From a virus, in IMG/VR virus record IMGVR_UViG_3300047445_000186, positions 1 through 64,000 of that record: a DNA stretch of 64,000 nucleotides; one strand, written 5' to 3'. A program made the position numbers and the translations under genes. Positions 16,053 to 24,133 of this stretch are shown here, one piece after another. Every line of letters starts with the position of its first letter. Position 1 is the stretch's first letter. Under the pieces are notes generated by a model. It made no database searches. It had not been told where the DNA came from and was given only the letters and a program-made list of their open reading frames with translations.

Positions 16053-17495
16053 ATGCTGTACGATGGTATCAATCTAGCCGAGCACGCGTCGATCTTGAAC
16101 ATCACCGTGCAGTCTGGCACGGTGTTCCCGACAAATGCAAACGTCGCTGAGCTGTTCTATCGAACAGATTCGTCCACGCTGTACGCGCACGATGGCACCA
16201 CTTGGCAGGCCCTCGGCGGAGGCGGTTCTGGTGGTGGATCGGTTGCTGCTGAAGCTGCGAAACTGAGCACGCCTCGATTGATCAACGGCGTCGCGTTCGA
16301 CGGTACAGCGAACATCACAATCACAGATAGCTCGGCACTGCCACTCGCTGGTGGCACACTCACTGGCTTGCTCGTTACACGCGCTTCAAATGGAACCACC
16401 GCTGGTCTGCGTCTTCCAGTAGGAACAGGTCCAGCAGCTCCAGTGAATGGCGATCTGTGGAACAGCGGATCGGCACTACAGCTCCGCGTCTCTGGGAACA
16501 CGAAGACGATCGCGTTCACTGACTCGAATATGGCATCAGCAGACAAATGGTCTGCTGCTCGAACGATTACTCTCGCTGGTGATGTCACTGGCTCGACATC
16601 GATTGACGGTTCGGCGAACGTTTCGCTAACGGCTGTTCTGTCTCCATCTGCCGTTCTTGCTGCGTTCATTGCCTCTGGCGGTGGTGGTGAAGCAAGCACG
16701 TTGAATGGCCAGCCTGGTTCGTTCTATACGAACATCACTGCTCGCCTTGGCTATACTCCGCTGAACGCATCAGCGTACACCGCAGCCGATGTGCTGTCGA
16801 AGCTGATCACAGTGGATGGTGCTGCTTCCGGTCTTGACGCTGATCTGCTTGATGGTCAGCACGGTGCGTACTATCGTGACTTGGCGAACATGAGCGGTAC
16901 GCTCGCTGTGAATCAAGGCGGCACAGGTGTCGGAACGATTACTGGTTTGATCAAGGGAAATGGCACAAGCCCGGTGACTGCTGCAGTTGCTGGCACTGAC
17001 TACGTTCTTCCAACAGGCTCGATCACAGGGAACGCAAGCACGGCCTCGCGGATCAACGTTGGTGGCACTGCGTACCAGACGTACCGCATGAACAGCACAG
17101 GAACAACTCAAGAGTGGGGTGGAGCGATCCAGCCAATCTTGATTGCAGCCAGCGATGAGACAACTGATCTCACGGTTGGAGATGCGAAGGTCACGTTCAG
17201 AATGCCATTTGCGTTCACGCTGACTCAGCTTCCGCGAATTAGTCTTGCGGCCGCCGCCGTAGGTGAAGGTGACTTTGAAGTGGACATCAAGAAGAATGGC
17301 GTCTCGATTTTCAGCACGAATTTGACGATCAACTCAAGTGACACAACAAGCAAAACTGCTTCAACTCCTGCGGTGCTTGTAAGCAATCCAACGGTATTTG
17401 CAGACGACGATGAAGTGACGATTGATGTTATTCACGTTGGTATCAGCGTTGCTGGTGCAGGTCTGAAGGTTGCATTGGTGGGGTACCCATCATGA
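16053..17495 (+). CDS. Tail fibre protein
   Basis: A 480-residue fibre protein. It has an N-terminal LFYRTDSSTLYAHDGTTW unit, a Gly/Ser linker (about residues 52-62), LPLAGGTLTG (residues 93-102), and GLDADLLDGQHGAYY (about residues 257-271), a repeat typical of phage tail fibres. The C-terminal third is a beta-sandwich-like domain. Its last codon overlaps the next start (ATGA). Confidence 0.75.
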   Translation: MLYDGINLAEHASILNITVQSGTVFPTNANVAELFYRTDSSTLYAHDGTTWQALGGGGSGGGSVAAEAAKLSTPRLINGVAFDGTANITITDSSALPLAGGTLTGLLVTRASNGTTAGLRLPVGTGPAAPVNGDLWNSGSALQLRVSGNTKTIAFTDSNMASADKWSAARTITLAGDVTGSTSIDGSANVSLTAVLSPSAVLAAFIASGGGGEASTLNGQPGSFYTNITARLGYTPLNASAYTAADVLSKLITVDGAASGLDADLLDGQHGAYYRDLANMSGTLAVNQGGTGVGTITGLIKGNGTSPVTAAVAGTDYVLPTGSITGNASTASRINVGGTAYQTYRMNSTGTTQEWGGAIQPILIAASDETTDLTVGDAKVTFRMPFAFTLTQLPRISLAAAAVGEGDFEVDIKKNGVSIFSTNLTINSSDTTSKTASTPAVLVSNPTVFADDDEVTIDVIHVGISVAGAGLKVALVGYPS

Positions 17496-20230
17496 GCAGA
17501 GGTTGGATGAACGGAGAGGTGATCGCTCCAGAAGATGCAGTGACCAGTGGTCGTTATCGAGTGATGAACTACCGTTTGTACGGGCATCCTGAAATGTTCC
17601 TGAACCCTTACCGGTTCGGTGGAGGCACGATCACTCCTCCTCCATCATCGCCGTACTTCATTTACGACACGTTCACTGGTGCGGACGGCACGTACATCTT
17701 CGATCACGTTGGTGACAGTGGTGTGGTCTGGACTATGAAGGCTGCTGCCCGCGAGTACAAGATCACGGATAACATCGGCATTAAGCTGTCGGGGAATACA
17801 CTTCTCACAGACGGTTACTACGGTGGGTACACCACAATCCTGCCGACGATTGCACTTCCAGCAGATACGCCATACTACGTTGAGTTCGATCTGACCTTCA
17901 TTGAGGGAGCAGGTAACGGCCCGAACATTACGTTGTACCGCGCGAGTGGCACTGACGATACCTCCATGGACAACGCGGACTGGATCGGTCAGGTGATCCA
18001 CACAGGGACTACCGGTGAACTGTTCATTAGCAGCAACATGCTTTCATCGGACACTTTGCCTGCGGCTGCTGAAACGCCTCACACATTTCGGTTCATCTTC
18101 GACGGGCTGAGCATGACGGTTAGAATGAATGGCACGACCATTCTCACCGATACCGATTCGTATTACGTGGGTCTCCCTGGCGGGTACATGGGCTTTGCTG
18201 TTGAGGATCGAGATGTACCGCCACAAATGTCGCTTGACAACTACAAGGTTGTCGTTCCTTCAACTGGTCTCGTGATCTTCAGAGATGATTTCACTGACAG
18301 TTCAGGCACGGTCCTTGAAGGCCGCGTTCCTAACATCCGCGAAGCTGGATCGACCGCGACTTGGAGCGACACCTCGAAGTTGTCTGATACGTCTCCTGAG
18401 TTCCAACTCACTGGTGCCGGTGAGGTGGGCGTCGTTCTTTCATCTGGGGCGCCAAGCGATACGGTAGCATGGACGTTCGCGTATCTGCCATTGGGCGGTG
18501 AAGTCTTGCGCTTCGAGACGTCTATTCGTAATGCTAACGGAACGAGCGCGCTCGTGCGCAGCAGCGACGAAGAAATTTTCTCTGTTGAGTTGAATCAAAC
18601 CGACACTGGCGAGAATGTCAAGTTCGGTATCTTGAACGTTGGGTGGGTGTACATCGGCTCATCGGCAGACGGAGATGGTAGCGTCGCGTACGAACCTATT
18701 TTGGGTGTTGGCGGCGCGGCAGTTAAGTTCGCAGCAGAATGGGGTGGTGGATTCCTTCGGATCTTCATTGATGATGTTCAGATTTCAGAGATGGTCTGCA
18801 CGACAGAGACACTGTCATCCGGTTCGCCAGGGTACATGTACTTCGAGTTCGCTAATGGGAACGTAGTTGACTATGTTGAGCTTAAGCGATTCGGATCTTC
18901 GACACCGCCTCCTGCTCCTCCAGCCCCACCAGTACCAATGTTCACGGTGAGTGCTTCATCTGGAATTCCACCGCTGACTGTGACCTTCACAGACACCTCG
19001 ACAGGTGGACCGACCTCTTGGGCATGGGACTTCCAAAATGATGGTACTGTAGACAGCACTGCGCAGAATCAAATTTTCACGTTCACCGATCCTGGAACGT
19101 ACGATGTGAAGCTCACGGTGACGAACAGCGGTGGTTCAAGCAACGTAGTTCAAACGGCAGCGGTCACCGTCGCTTACCCAGCGTATACGATTTACGATTC
19201 GTTCAGCGGTGCGCCGCAAGATCAGCAATTGACCGCTCACACTGGTGAAATCAATGCGTCTTGGACTTCGCCTTCTGGGTATCATCCAGTGGTGAATCCA
19301 TCGTATCCGTATCCACCAGGTACCGGCTATGCGCAGTTCACGTATGCCACTGGTAAGTCAGTCGGAACCATGACCTCAGCGACAGGTTTTGTTGAGGTTG
19401 GTTTTTCAGTGTTGAATTCGAACGATAGCTTCATGCTCACGTTCTGCGACTCTCCTGCAATTGACAACTTCTTTACGCCTACGAATCGGAACGCGCCGAC
19501 TGTGTTGTTCGTGAATGCCGATCCGCCAAGGCTTGAGTTCACCAAGAGCGGTGAAGGCCCTGCGTACACGTACATGACGTACAACTCCGAAGTCAAGATC
19601 GATGGAACACTGAACAGATTCCGTCTGCAAGTGACGGCCAGTACGATCGACGTGATCATCAACGGCAGTACAGTGTACACGATGGCAAGCACATTCGATT
19701 TGACAGGGAAGCACGTCAGTATTCGAAGCGACAGCGTCACGTCTTACAACGCATTGTTCTTCGACTACATCGTCGCAGGTCCTGGCAATCTGCCGTCACC
19801 ACCTCCGACACCAATGGCAGCGCCACCGGCTCCGCCTCCACCGCCTCCTCCACCACCACCTCCGGCACCGCCTCCAGGAGCTGCACCATCTGCTACGCTG
19901 ATCACGCTGCCGTACTCGGCATCGGTTCCGCTGGACAGCAATCTGAAGTGGTACAAGTTCGTCCTGTCTGCGACAGCTACTGTCACAATGTCTACATTGA
20001 ATTCGCCAGACACGAACGGTGATACGTTCTTGGCGCTGTACGACAGTGCTGGCAACGGGCTCCAGGAGAATGACGATTCTGGCGCCAGGTACCTCAGTGA
20101 GATCGTTACTTCACTGAGTGCAGGCACGTACTACCTCGGCCTCACGTACTGGCCTGGCAATGTGAACTCTGGTTGGAATCTCACTGGTGGCTCTGTTGCT
20201 GGCTCTGATATTCTGCTGGAAGTGTCTTAA
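17492..20230 (+). CDS. Large multi-domain fibre/adhesin with PKD and PPC domains
   Basis: A 912-residue modular protein. Order: a short N-terminal region; two LamG-like beta-sandwich units of about 200 residues, each starting Y/F-x-x-F-T/S-G/D (near residues 52 and 260); a PKD domain (about 482-565, with FTDTSTGGPTSWAWDFQNDG); a third LamG-like unit (about 566-766); a proline-rich hinge (about 768-800, up to 11 consecutive prolines); and a C-terminal PPC (bacterial pre-peptidase C-terminal) domain (about 803-912, with GDTFLALYDSAGNGLQENDD). PKD and PPC domains are typical of secreted bacterial enzymes that bind polysaccharide or protein. As the last gene of the fibre operon it is a good candidate receptor- or matrix-binding tip. 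No catalytic domain was seen. Confidence 0.75.
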   Translation: MSRGWMNGEVIAPEDAVTSGRYRVMNYRLYGHPEMFLNPYRFGGGTITPPPSSPYFIYDTFTGADGTYIFDHVGDSGVVWTMKAAAREYKITDNIGIKLSGNTLLTDGYYGGYTTILPTIALPADTPYYVEFDLTFIEGAGNGPNITLYRASGTDDTSMDNADWIGQVIHTGTTGELFISSNMLSSDTLPAAAETPHTFRFIFDGLSMTVRMNGTTILTDTDSYYVGLPGGYMGFAVEDRDVPPQMSLDNYKVVVPSTGLVIFRDDFTDSSGTVLEGRVPNIREAGSTATWSDTSKLSDTSPEFQLTGAGEVGVVLSSGAPSDTVAWTFAYLPLGGEVLRFETSIRNANGTSALVRSSDEEIFSVELNQTDTGENVKFGILNVGWVYIGSSADGDGSVAYEPILGVGGAAVKFAAEWGGGFLRIFIDDVQISEMVCTTETLSSGSPGYMYFEFANGNVVDYVELKRFGSSTPPPAPPAPPVPMFTVSASSGIPPLTVTFTDTSTGGPTSWAWDFQNDGTVDSTAQNQIFTFTDPGTYDVKLTVTNSGGSSNVVQTAAVTVAYPAYTIYDSFSGAPQDQQLTAHTGEINASWTSPSGYHPVVNPSYPYPPGTGYAQFTYATGKSVGTMTSATGFVEVGFSVLNSNDSFMLTFCDSPAIDNFFTPTNRNAPTVLFVNADPPRLEFTKSGEGPAYTYMTYNSEVKIDGTLNRFRLQVTASTIDVIINGSTVYTMASTFDLTGKHVSIRSDSVTSYNALFFDYIVAGPGNLPSPPPTPMAAPPAPPPPPPPPPPPAPPPGAAPSATLITLPYSASVPLDSNLKWYKFVLSATATVTMSTLNSPDTNGDTFLALYDSAGNGLQENDDSGARYLSEIVTSLSAGTYYLGLTYWPGNVNSGWNLTGGSVAGSDILLEVS

Positions 20231-20270
20231 GCTGACCTGATTTGAAGGCCTTGCAGGTTCATAGATTCGG

Positions 20271-20276
20271 TACAAT
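20271..20276 (+). promoter_or_regulatory. TACAAT -10 element, likely leaderless start
   Basis: GGTACAATAGGCCG places the hexamer 6 bases before the ATG at 20283, with no proper Shine-Dalgarno. Confidence 0.5.
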
Positions 20277-20282
20277 AGGCCG

Positions 20283-20585
20283 ATGAAGAAGTTCCTGCAG
20301 GCCTTGACCAATCAAAGGCTCGAAAAACCGATCAGCGAAATTCCCGCCGAAAAACCGGCGCAAATTTTTTCGCCGATTAGTTTCGAGCGCACGGTCTTCC
20401 TGAGGGAACGCATTCAGGTTCTGCAGTCGATGTACAACGAATTCCTGCAGAAACCTGCGAAGTACGTTGTTGGGGGTCAGCACGAGCTCCAACGATCGGT
20501 CCTGAGCACGATCATGGCCGAGAAACTTCAGCTCATGGTCGAGCTGAACGTCTTGAGCGAGCATCTGGAGAAGACTAATGTTTAA
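20283..20585 (+). CDS. Hypothetical early protein
   Basis: A 100-residue helical protein (MKKFLQALTNQRLEKPISEI...). Its end overlaps the next gene by 8 bases. Function unknown. Confidence 0.6.
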   Translation: MKKFLQALTNQRLEKPISEIPAEKPAQIFSPISFERTVFLRERIQVLQSMYNEFLQKPAKYVVGGQHELQRSVLSTIMAEKLQLMVELNVLSEHLEKTNV

Positions 20586-20793
20586 GCTGATCAAGTGTTC
20601 TGCGCCTGGGTGGGAGAAGGAATTCCAAACCAGTGAAGAGATGAAAGCCGCGCTGTACAGTCACATCTGCGGCCTCTGCCGAGATGGGGCTGAGTCGTCG
20701 TACTGCGATCCAGTCCACGAGGGTTCCTCGTTCGGCGAACTGCTCAGCACCGGTTGCGGTTGCGAATTCGACGTGGAGCCTTACCCTCTGTAA
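20578..20793 (+). CDS. Hypothetical cysteine-rich protein
   Basis: A 71-residue protein with five cysteines (CGLC at 31-34, C43, and CGC near 59-61), possibly metal-binding. Coupled to the preceding gene. Not recognised. Confidence 0.55.
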   Translation: MFKLIKCSAPGWEKEFQTSEEMKAALYSHICGLCRDGAESSYCDPVHEGSSFGELLSTGCGCEFDVEPYPL

Positions 20794-20839
20794 CACGTTA
20801 CAGATTAGTTGTGTACGTCATCCTGTGGTGGAGTAGAAT
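20788..20839 (+). promoter_or_regulatory. CTGTAAC-AC-GTTACAG palindrome and TAGAAT promoter
   Basis: A perfect 7-bp palindrome spans 20788-20803 and overlaps the preceding stop. TAGAAT (20834-20839) lies 6 bases before the ATG at 20846, with no Shine-Dalgarno. The palindrome is placed like an operator upstream of the promoter. Confidence 0.55.
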
Positions 20840-20845
20840 TCACCC

Positions 20846-21220
20846 ATGAACTTGAACGAAGCAACTGAACTGGATATCCGCTCCGACATCGTCGTGACCG
20901 GGTACAACGGTGAAATGGCTGATTTCGATAATCCGCGCGGAGAAATCCACGGATTCCGCGCCTACCTGACGATCACCGCCGAAGACGGTTCTCGTTGGGC
21001 ACACTTCGCGCACTGCACCAAACACTGGGAGCAGGAGGCGATCGCAGAGGTCGAGAAGCTGAAAGCTCGTGTTCAAGCATTCCTTGATCACGGTGCGCAA
21101 CCCCTCGATCCTGCGTGTTGGACCCCGATTCAGCCGTGCTACGGTTCCGATGCGTACCAGTCCGGCGGTTGGGAAGCAGAAACGGTCGCGTGGGAACGCG
21201 AAATGGACGAAAGATTCTGA
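20846..21220 (+). CDS. Hypothetical early protein
   Basis: A 124-residue protein with an aromatic, acidic sequence (MNLNEATELDIRSDIVVTGY...). It lies downstream of a leaderless-type promoter and starts a small operon through 22047. Function unknown. Confidence 0.65.
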   Translation: MNLNEATELDIRSDIVVTGYNGEMADFDNPRGEIHGFRAYLTITAEDGSRWAHFAHCTKHWEQEAIAEVEKLKARVQAFLDHGAQPLDPACWTPIQPCYGSDAYQSGGWEAETVAWEREMDERF

Positions 21221-21221
21221 C

Positions 21222-21422
21222 ATGCCCGATTTGAAAACCCAAGTCTTCGAGGCGCTCGACACCGCCACGAAGGAGAACGATTTCTCGTACTTCGGCATGA
21301 CGCCGCTCGAAGTAGCCGATGACATCGTCGAGTTCAACGCCACATTCGAGAACGTGCAGCCCGAAGAACTCGTGCCGCACATCGAGGCCTGGCTCGAAGG
21401 CAATCCGCAGGAGGACAAATGA
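21222..21422 (+). CDS. Hypothetical small acidic protein
   Basis: A 66-residue acidic protein (MPDLKTQVFEALDTATKEND...). It starts one base after the preceding stop; a longer in-frame upstream start would overlap the preceding gene heavily and is rejected. Unknown. Confidence 0.55.
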   Translation: MPDLKTQVFEALDTATKENDFSYFGMTPLEVADDIVEFNATFENVQPEELVPHIEAWLEGNPQEDK

Positions 21423-21550
21423 TCAGACCAATCGGCCCGTCGATGGCGTACCTGGATTTCCGTGCAATGAAGATGCACTGGGAAGCGATCTGGGAAGCGA
21501 ACGACATGCGCTGGAACTACACGCTCCTGCCACCGGAGAAATTCCTGTGA
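21419..21550 (+). CDS. Hypothetical 43-residue protein
   Basis: A short gene starting with an ATGA overlap and ending with a TGA that overlaps the GTG start of the next gene. The protein is rich in Met and Trp (MIRPIGPSMAYLDFRAMKMH...). The tight overlaps on both sides support translation. Confidence 0.5.
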   Translation: MIRPIGPSMAYLDFRAMKMHWEAIWEANDMRWNYTLLPPEKFL

Positions 21551-22047
21551 ACAAGATCATCGAACGAGCCTTGGAGCTCGTGAAACCCCAATTTCGCCTG
21601 GACCTCCACCATGGCTGGCATGGGATCGGCCACTGGTCTCGCGTCTGGCATAACGCCCGGTTTCTGTGCAGCGAGTTGAAGCTCGATCCGACGGTTCCCT
21701 GTTGGTTCGCGTTCACGCACGACTCGCAGCGGTTCAACGAGGACAAGGACGAGGAGCATGGCCATCGAGCCGCGGCCTGGATCGAAAGTCTGGACGGCCA
21801 TCAGCTCCGCTTGAACACGTTCGATCTGCACCTCCTGAAGACCGCGATGCGTGGTCACTCTGACGGAAAGACAGAAGCGCACCCGATCATCCAGGTCTGC
21901 TGGGACGCCGATCGCCTCGATCTCGGCCGAGTGGGGATCATGCCGCACAAGTCTTACCTCTGCACCGAACCAGCGAAGCGGCCAGAGGTGATCGCGCTAG
22001 CGTGGGAACGATCAACCAGTCCTCCCGCCAGACGACTGGTTCGCTGA
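21547..22047 (+). CDS. HD-domain phosphohydrolase-like protein
   Basis: A 166-residue protein with an HD-superfamily layout: HGIGHWSRVWHNA (residues 25-37), the H58-D59 pair in FTHDSQR, H71 (EEHGHRAA) and D109-equivalent WDADRLDLGR toward the C-terminus. HD proteins hydrolyse phosphate esters of nucleotides or signalling molecules; the substrate here is unknown. The GTG start is inferred from the GTGA overlap; longer in-frame versions would overlap two genes. A terminator follows. Confidence 0.65.
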   Translation: MNKIIERALELVKPQFRLDLHHGWHGIGHWSRVWHNARFLCSELKLDPTVPCWFAFTHDSQRFNEDKDEEHGHRAAAWIESLDGHQLRLNTFDLHLLKTAMRGHSDGKTEAHPIIQVCWDADRLDLGRVGIMPHKSYLCTEPAKRPEVIALAWERSTSPPARRLVR

Positions 22048-22069
22048 CCCTCTGTCAGACTCCTTAAGA

Positions 22070-22090
22070 AAGGGCCTTCGGGCCCTTTTC
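22070..22090 (+). terminator. Rho-independent terminator
   Basis: AAGGGCC-TTCG-GGCCCTT followed by TTCC ends the early operon before the neck module. Confidence 0.85.
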
Positions 22091-22181
22091 CGTTTCCGGA
22101 ATTAGACTCTTCACCGACGCCGGTCAGGTGTCTCCGGTGTCGCCTCGTGTCGCCGATCGGTGCCGGGTCTTTGGTGCTGGC

Positions 22182-22217
22182 ATGACGTAAATAGGTCTCT
22201 ACTCCTATGAGCGTCAT
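22182..22217 (+). promoter_or_regulatory. Late promoter in the left arm of a start-proximal hairpin
   Basis: ATGACG (22182-22187) pairs with CGTCAT (22212-22217), and ATAGG (22191-22195) with CCTAT (22204-22208), separated by a 3x3 internal loop. TAAATA (22188-22193) lies in the left arm, and the gp13-like start is 2 bases after the right arm. Read-through RNA would fold; late RNA starting about 22199 would not. Confidence 0.6.
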
Positions 22218-22219
22218 TC

Positions 22220-24094
22220 ATGTCAGAAAATCTAAACACCGCTTCTACGCACGATCTCTGGGTTGAAGCGCGGCAGTTCAAGCTGGACCTCAATCGTCCA
22301 ACGCCGACCTCAATTGAAATTACGATCACGCGGCCAGTCGGTCTGAAGATCGCGGACGGAGCGGTCGTTCTGCTCGGCGAGCAGGCAATCGACGCGTCGA
22401 GCTGGCCAGAAGACGGTAAGAAGTATCTCGCCTCGACCACGTGGAATGACCAGAGCGAAGGCGCTGGATCGCTTATCAACACGTTCCAGGTCGTTGGGTT
22501 CTACAGCGGAATCATGGGTCAGCCTCTGCCTGAAGGCACGGTCACTGGCACTGAGACCACATGGACGATCACCGTCGAAGGCACGGATCCAGACACGCTG
22601 TACTACGCGTCGATCCACCCTGCAACGAAGGTCTTGCAGTACTACCCGATTGGCGTCCAATCGTACCCACTTGACGGTTCGCAGATCGAGAAGAGCTCGA
22701 ACTCGTACACTGGTTCGATCCCATCGCTTCCTGCTGCTCCAACCTCGCCAACTCCTGGCATGGTCTACTTCGATCAGGCGCTGAAGTTCGTTCAGTACTG
22801 GGACGCAACGCGGAACGTCTGGATCCCAACGCGCTCTGACACCATCCAAGCAGGTGAAACAAATCCTGGCGTGATCGGTCATGTGTTCATGATCGGCGGA
22901 TCGCTGAAGGTGTTCGATGGTCTGAACTGGATTTCAGTCACGGCAGCGAACATGCAGTTCTCAGCAGCTGGATCGTGGGTGCCGTTCAACTCGGTCTCTG
23001 GCGCGACGAAGCTCCCTGATGCTCCAGTTGCTGGTGACCTCGTGTACAACTACACGTCGCAACAAGTTCAGTACTTTGACGGTACAAGCTGGCAAATCCC
23101 TGGCCCAGCTACGGCTCTGCTCACAACGAGCACCGCAACGGTTCCTGCGTTCACGGTTCCATTCGCTGTTGAGTACGAAGACCTCGTCACGCCGTACATC
23201 GGAATGTTGTTCTACAACACGAAGAACCATCAGCTGAACGTGTTCAATGGCACGACATGGGAGCGCGCAAATACAGCCCAAGCCGGCACGCCAACATCCG
23301 ACAAGGTCGGTATCGGCAATGACGGTTCGTACGATCAACGCATTCGCCTTGTGAACATTTTGAAGGCTCAGCTTGGTTGGCCAGCGCAATGCGTTGAGCT
23401 CACTGAAGAGCAGTTCAACATCGCGATCGATAACGCGCTTGACACTTACCGTCAGCTCAGCATCGGTGCGTACGAGCCACGGTTCATGGTCATTCAGCTG
23501 ATCGCTGGACAGCAGACGTACTTCCTGAACTCGCCAACTGATCGCTCTGACGCAATTGTGTCGGTCCAGAAGATCAATCGCATGGGGTACGCCTCGATCG
23601 GCTCGACTGGCTCCGACAACATCTGGAACCAAGCGTTCATTCAACAGAACTTCACGCAGTCAATTACGAGCGGGCCGATGGTTGAGCTTCAACTGCTGTC
23701 GAACTGGACTGATGACATGACACGTATGTTCGCTGGTGACATTCCATTCGTTTGGAATGAAGCGCGCCGCGAGTTGTTCCTGAAGCGCATGATCCGCAAT
23801 CATGAGAAGGTTGTGCTTGAAGTTGAACTTGAGCGCACCGAGCAAGAAATCATGATGGACCGTTGGTGCAAGCAGTGGATTCAAGGTTGGGCTATTGCCG
23901 AGTGCAAGGAAAATCTCGGCTTGATCCGTTCGAAGTTCAGCTCCGGTACTCCTGGTCCCGCTGGCACGATCACCCTGAACGGTGACACACTGCTCTCCGA
24001 AGCTCGCCAAGACTTCACGGACCTGCGCCAGCAGATCTTTGATTACGAGGTTCAGAACGCCGAGCACGGGAACGTCGCGTTCCTGATGGGCTGA
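22220..24094 (+). CDS. gp13: Neck protein, gp13-like C-terminus with fibre-like N-terminal extension
   Basis: A 624-residue protein. The C-terminal about 260 residues (from RIRLVNILKAQLGWP) follow the T4 gp13 neck family: DNALDTYRQLS, then WCKQWIQGWAIAECKENLG, GLIRSKFSSGTPGPAG and ITLNGDTLL. gp13 and gp14 close the head and join it to the tail. T4 gp13 is 309 residues; the extra N-terminal part carries three similar units (around residues 178-203, 270-293 and 332-352) of the type PGMVYF...QYWD...W, as in whisker and fibre proteins, so this neck protein may carry its own decoration. The gp14-like gene follows. Confidence 0.75.
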   Translation: MSENLNTASTHDLWVEARQFKLDLNRPTPTSIEITITRPVGLKIADGAVVLLGEQAIDASSWPEDGKKYLASTTWNDQSEGAGSLINTFQVVGFYSGIMGQPLPEGTVTGTETTWTITVEGTDPDTLYYASIHPATKVLQYYPIGVQSYPLDGSQIEKSSNSYTGSIPSLPAAPTSPTPGMVYFDQALKFVQYWDATRNVWIPTRSDTIQAGETNPGVIGHVFMIGGSLKVFDGLNWISVTAANMQFSAAGSWVPFNSVSGATKLPDAPVAGDLVYNYTSQQVQYFDGTSWQIPGPATALLTTSTATVPAFTVPFAVEYEDLVTPYIGMLFYNTKNHQLNVFNGTTWERANTAQAGTPTSDKVGIGNDGSYDQRIRLVNILKAQLGWPAQCVELTEEQFNIAIDNALDTYRQLSIGAYEPRFMVIQLIAGQQTYFLNSPTDRSDAIVSVQKINRMGYASIGSTGSDNIWNQAFIQQNFTQSITSGPMVELQLLSNWTDDMTRMFAGDIPFVWNEARRELFLKRMIRNHEKVVLEVELERTEQEIMMDRWCKQWIQGWAIAECKENLGLIRSKFSSGTPGPAGTITLNGDTLLSEARQDFTDLRQQIFDYEVQNAEHGNVAFLMG

Positions 24095-24133
24095 TCGCTA
24101 TTTGTCACCTAATGCCTGTATAACTCTCACCCT

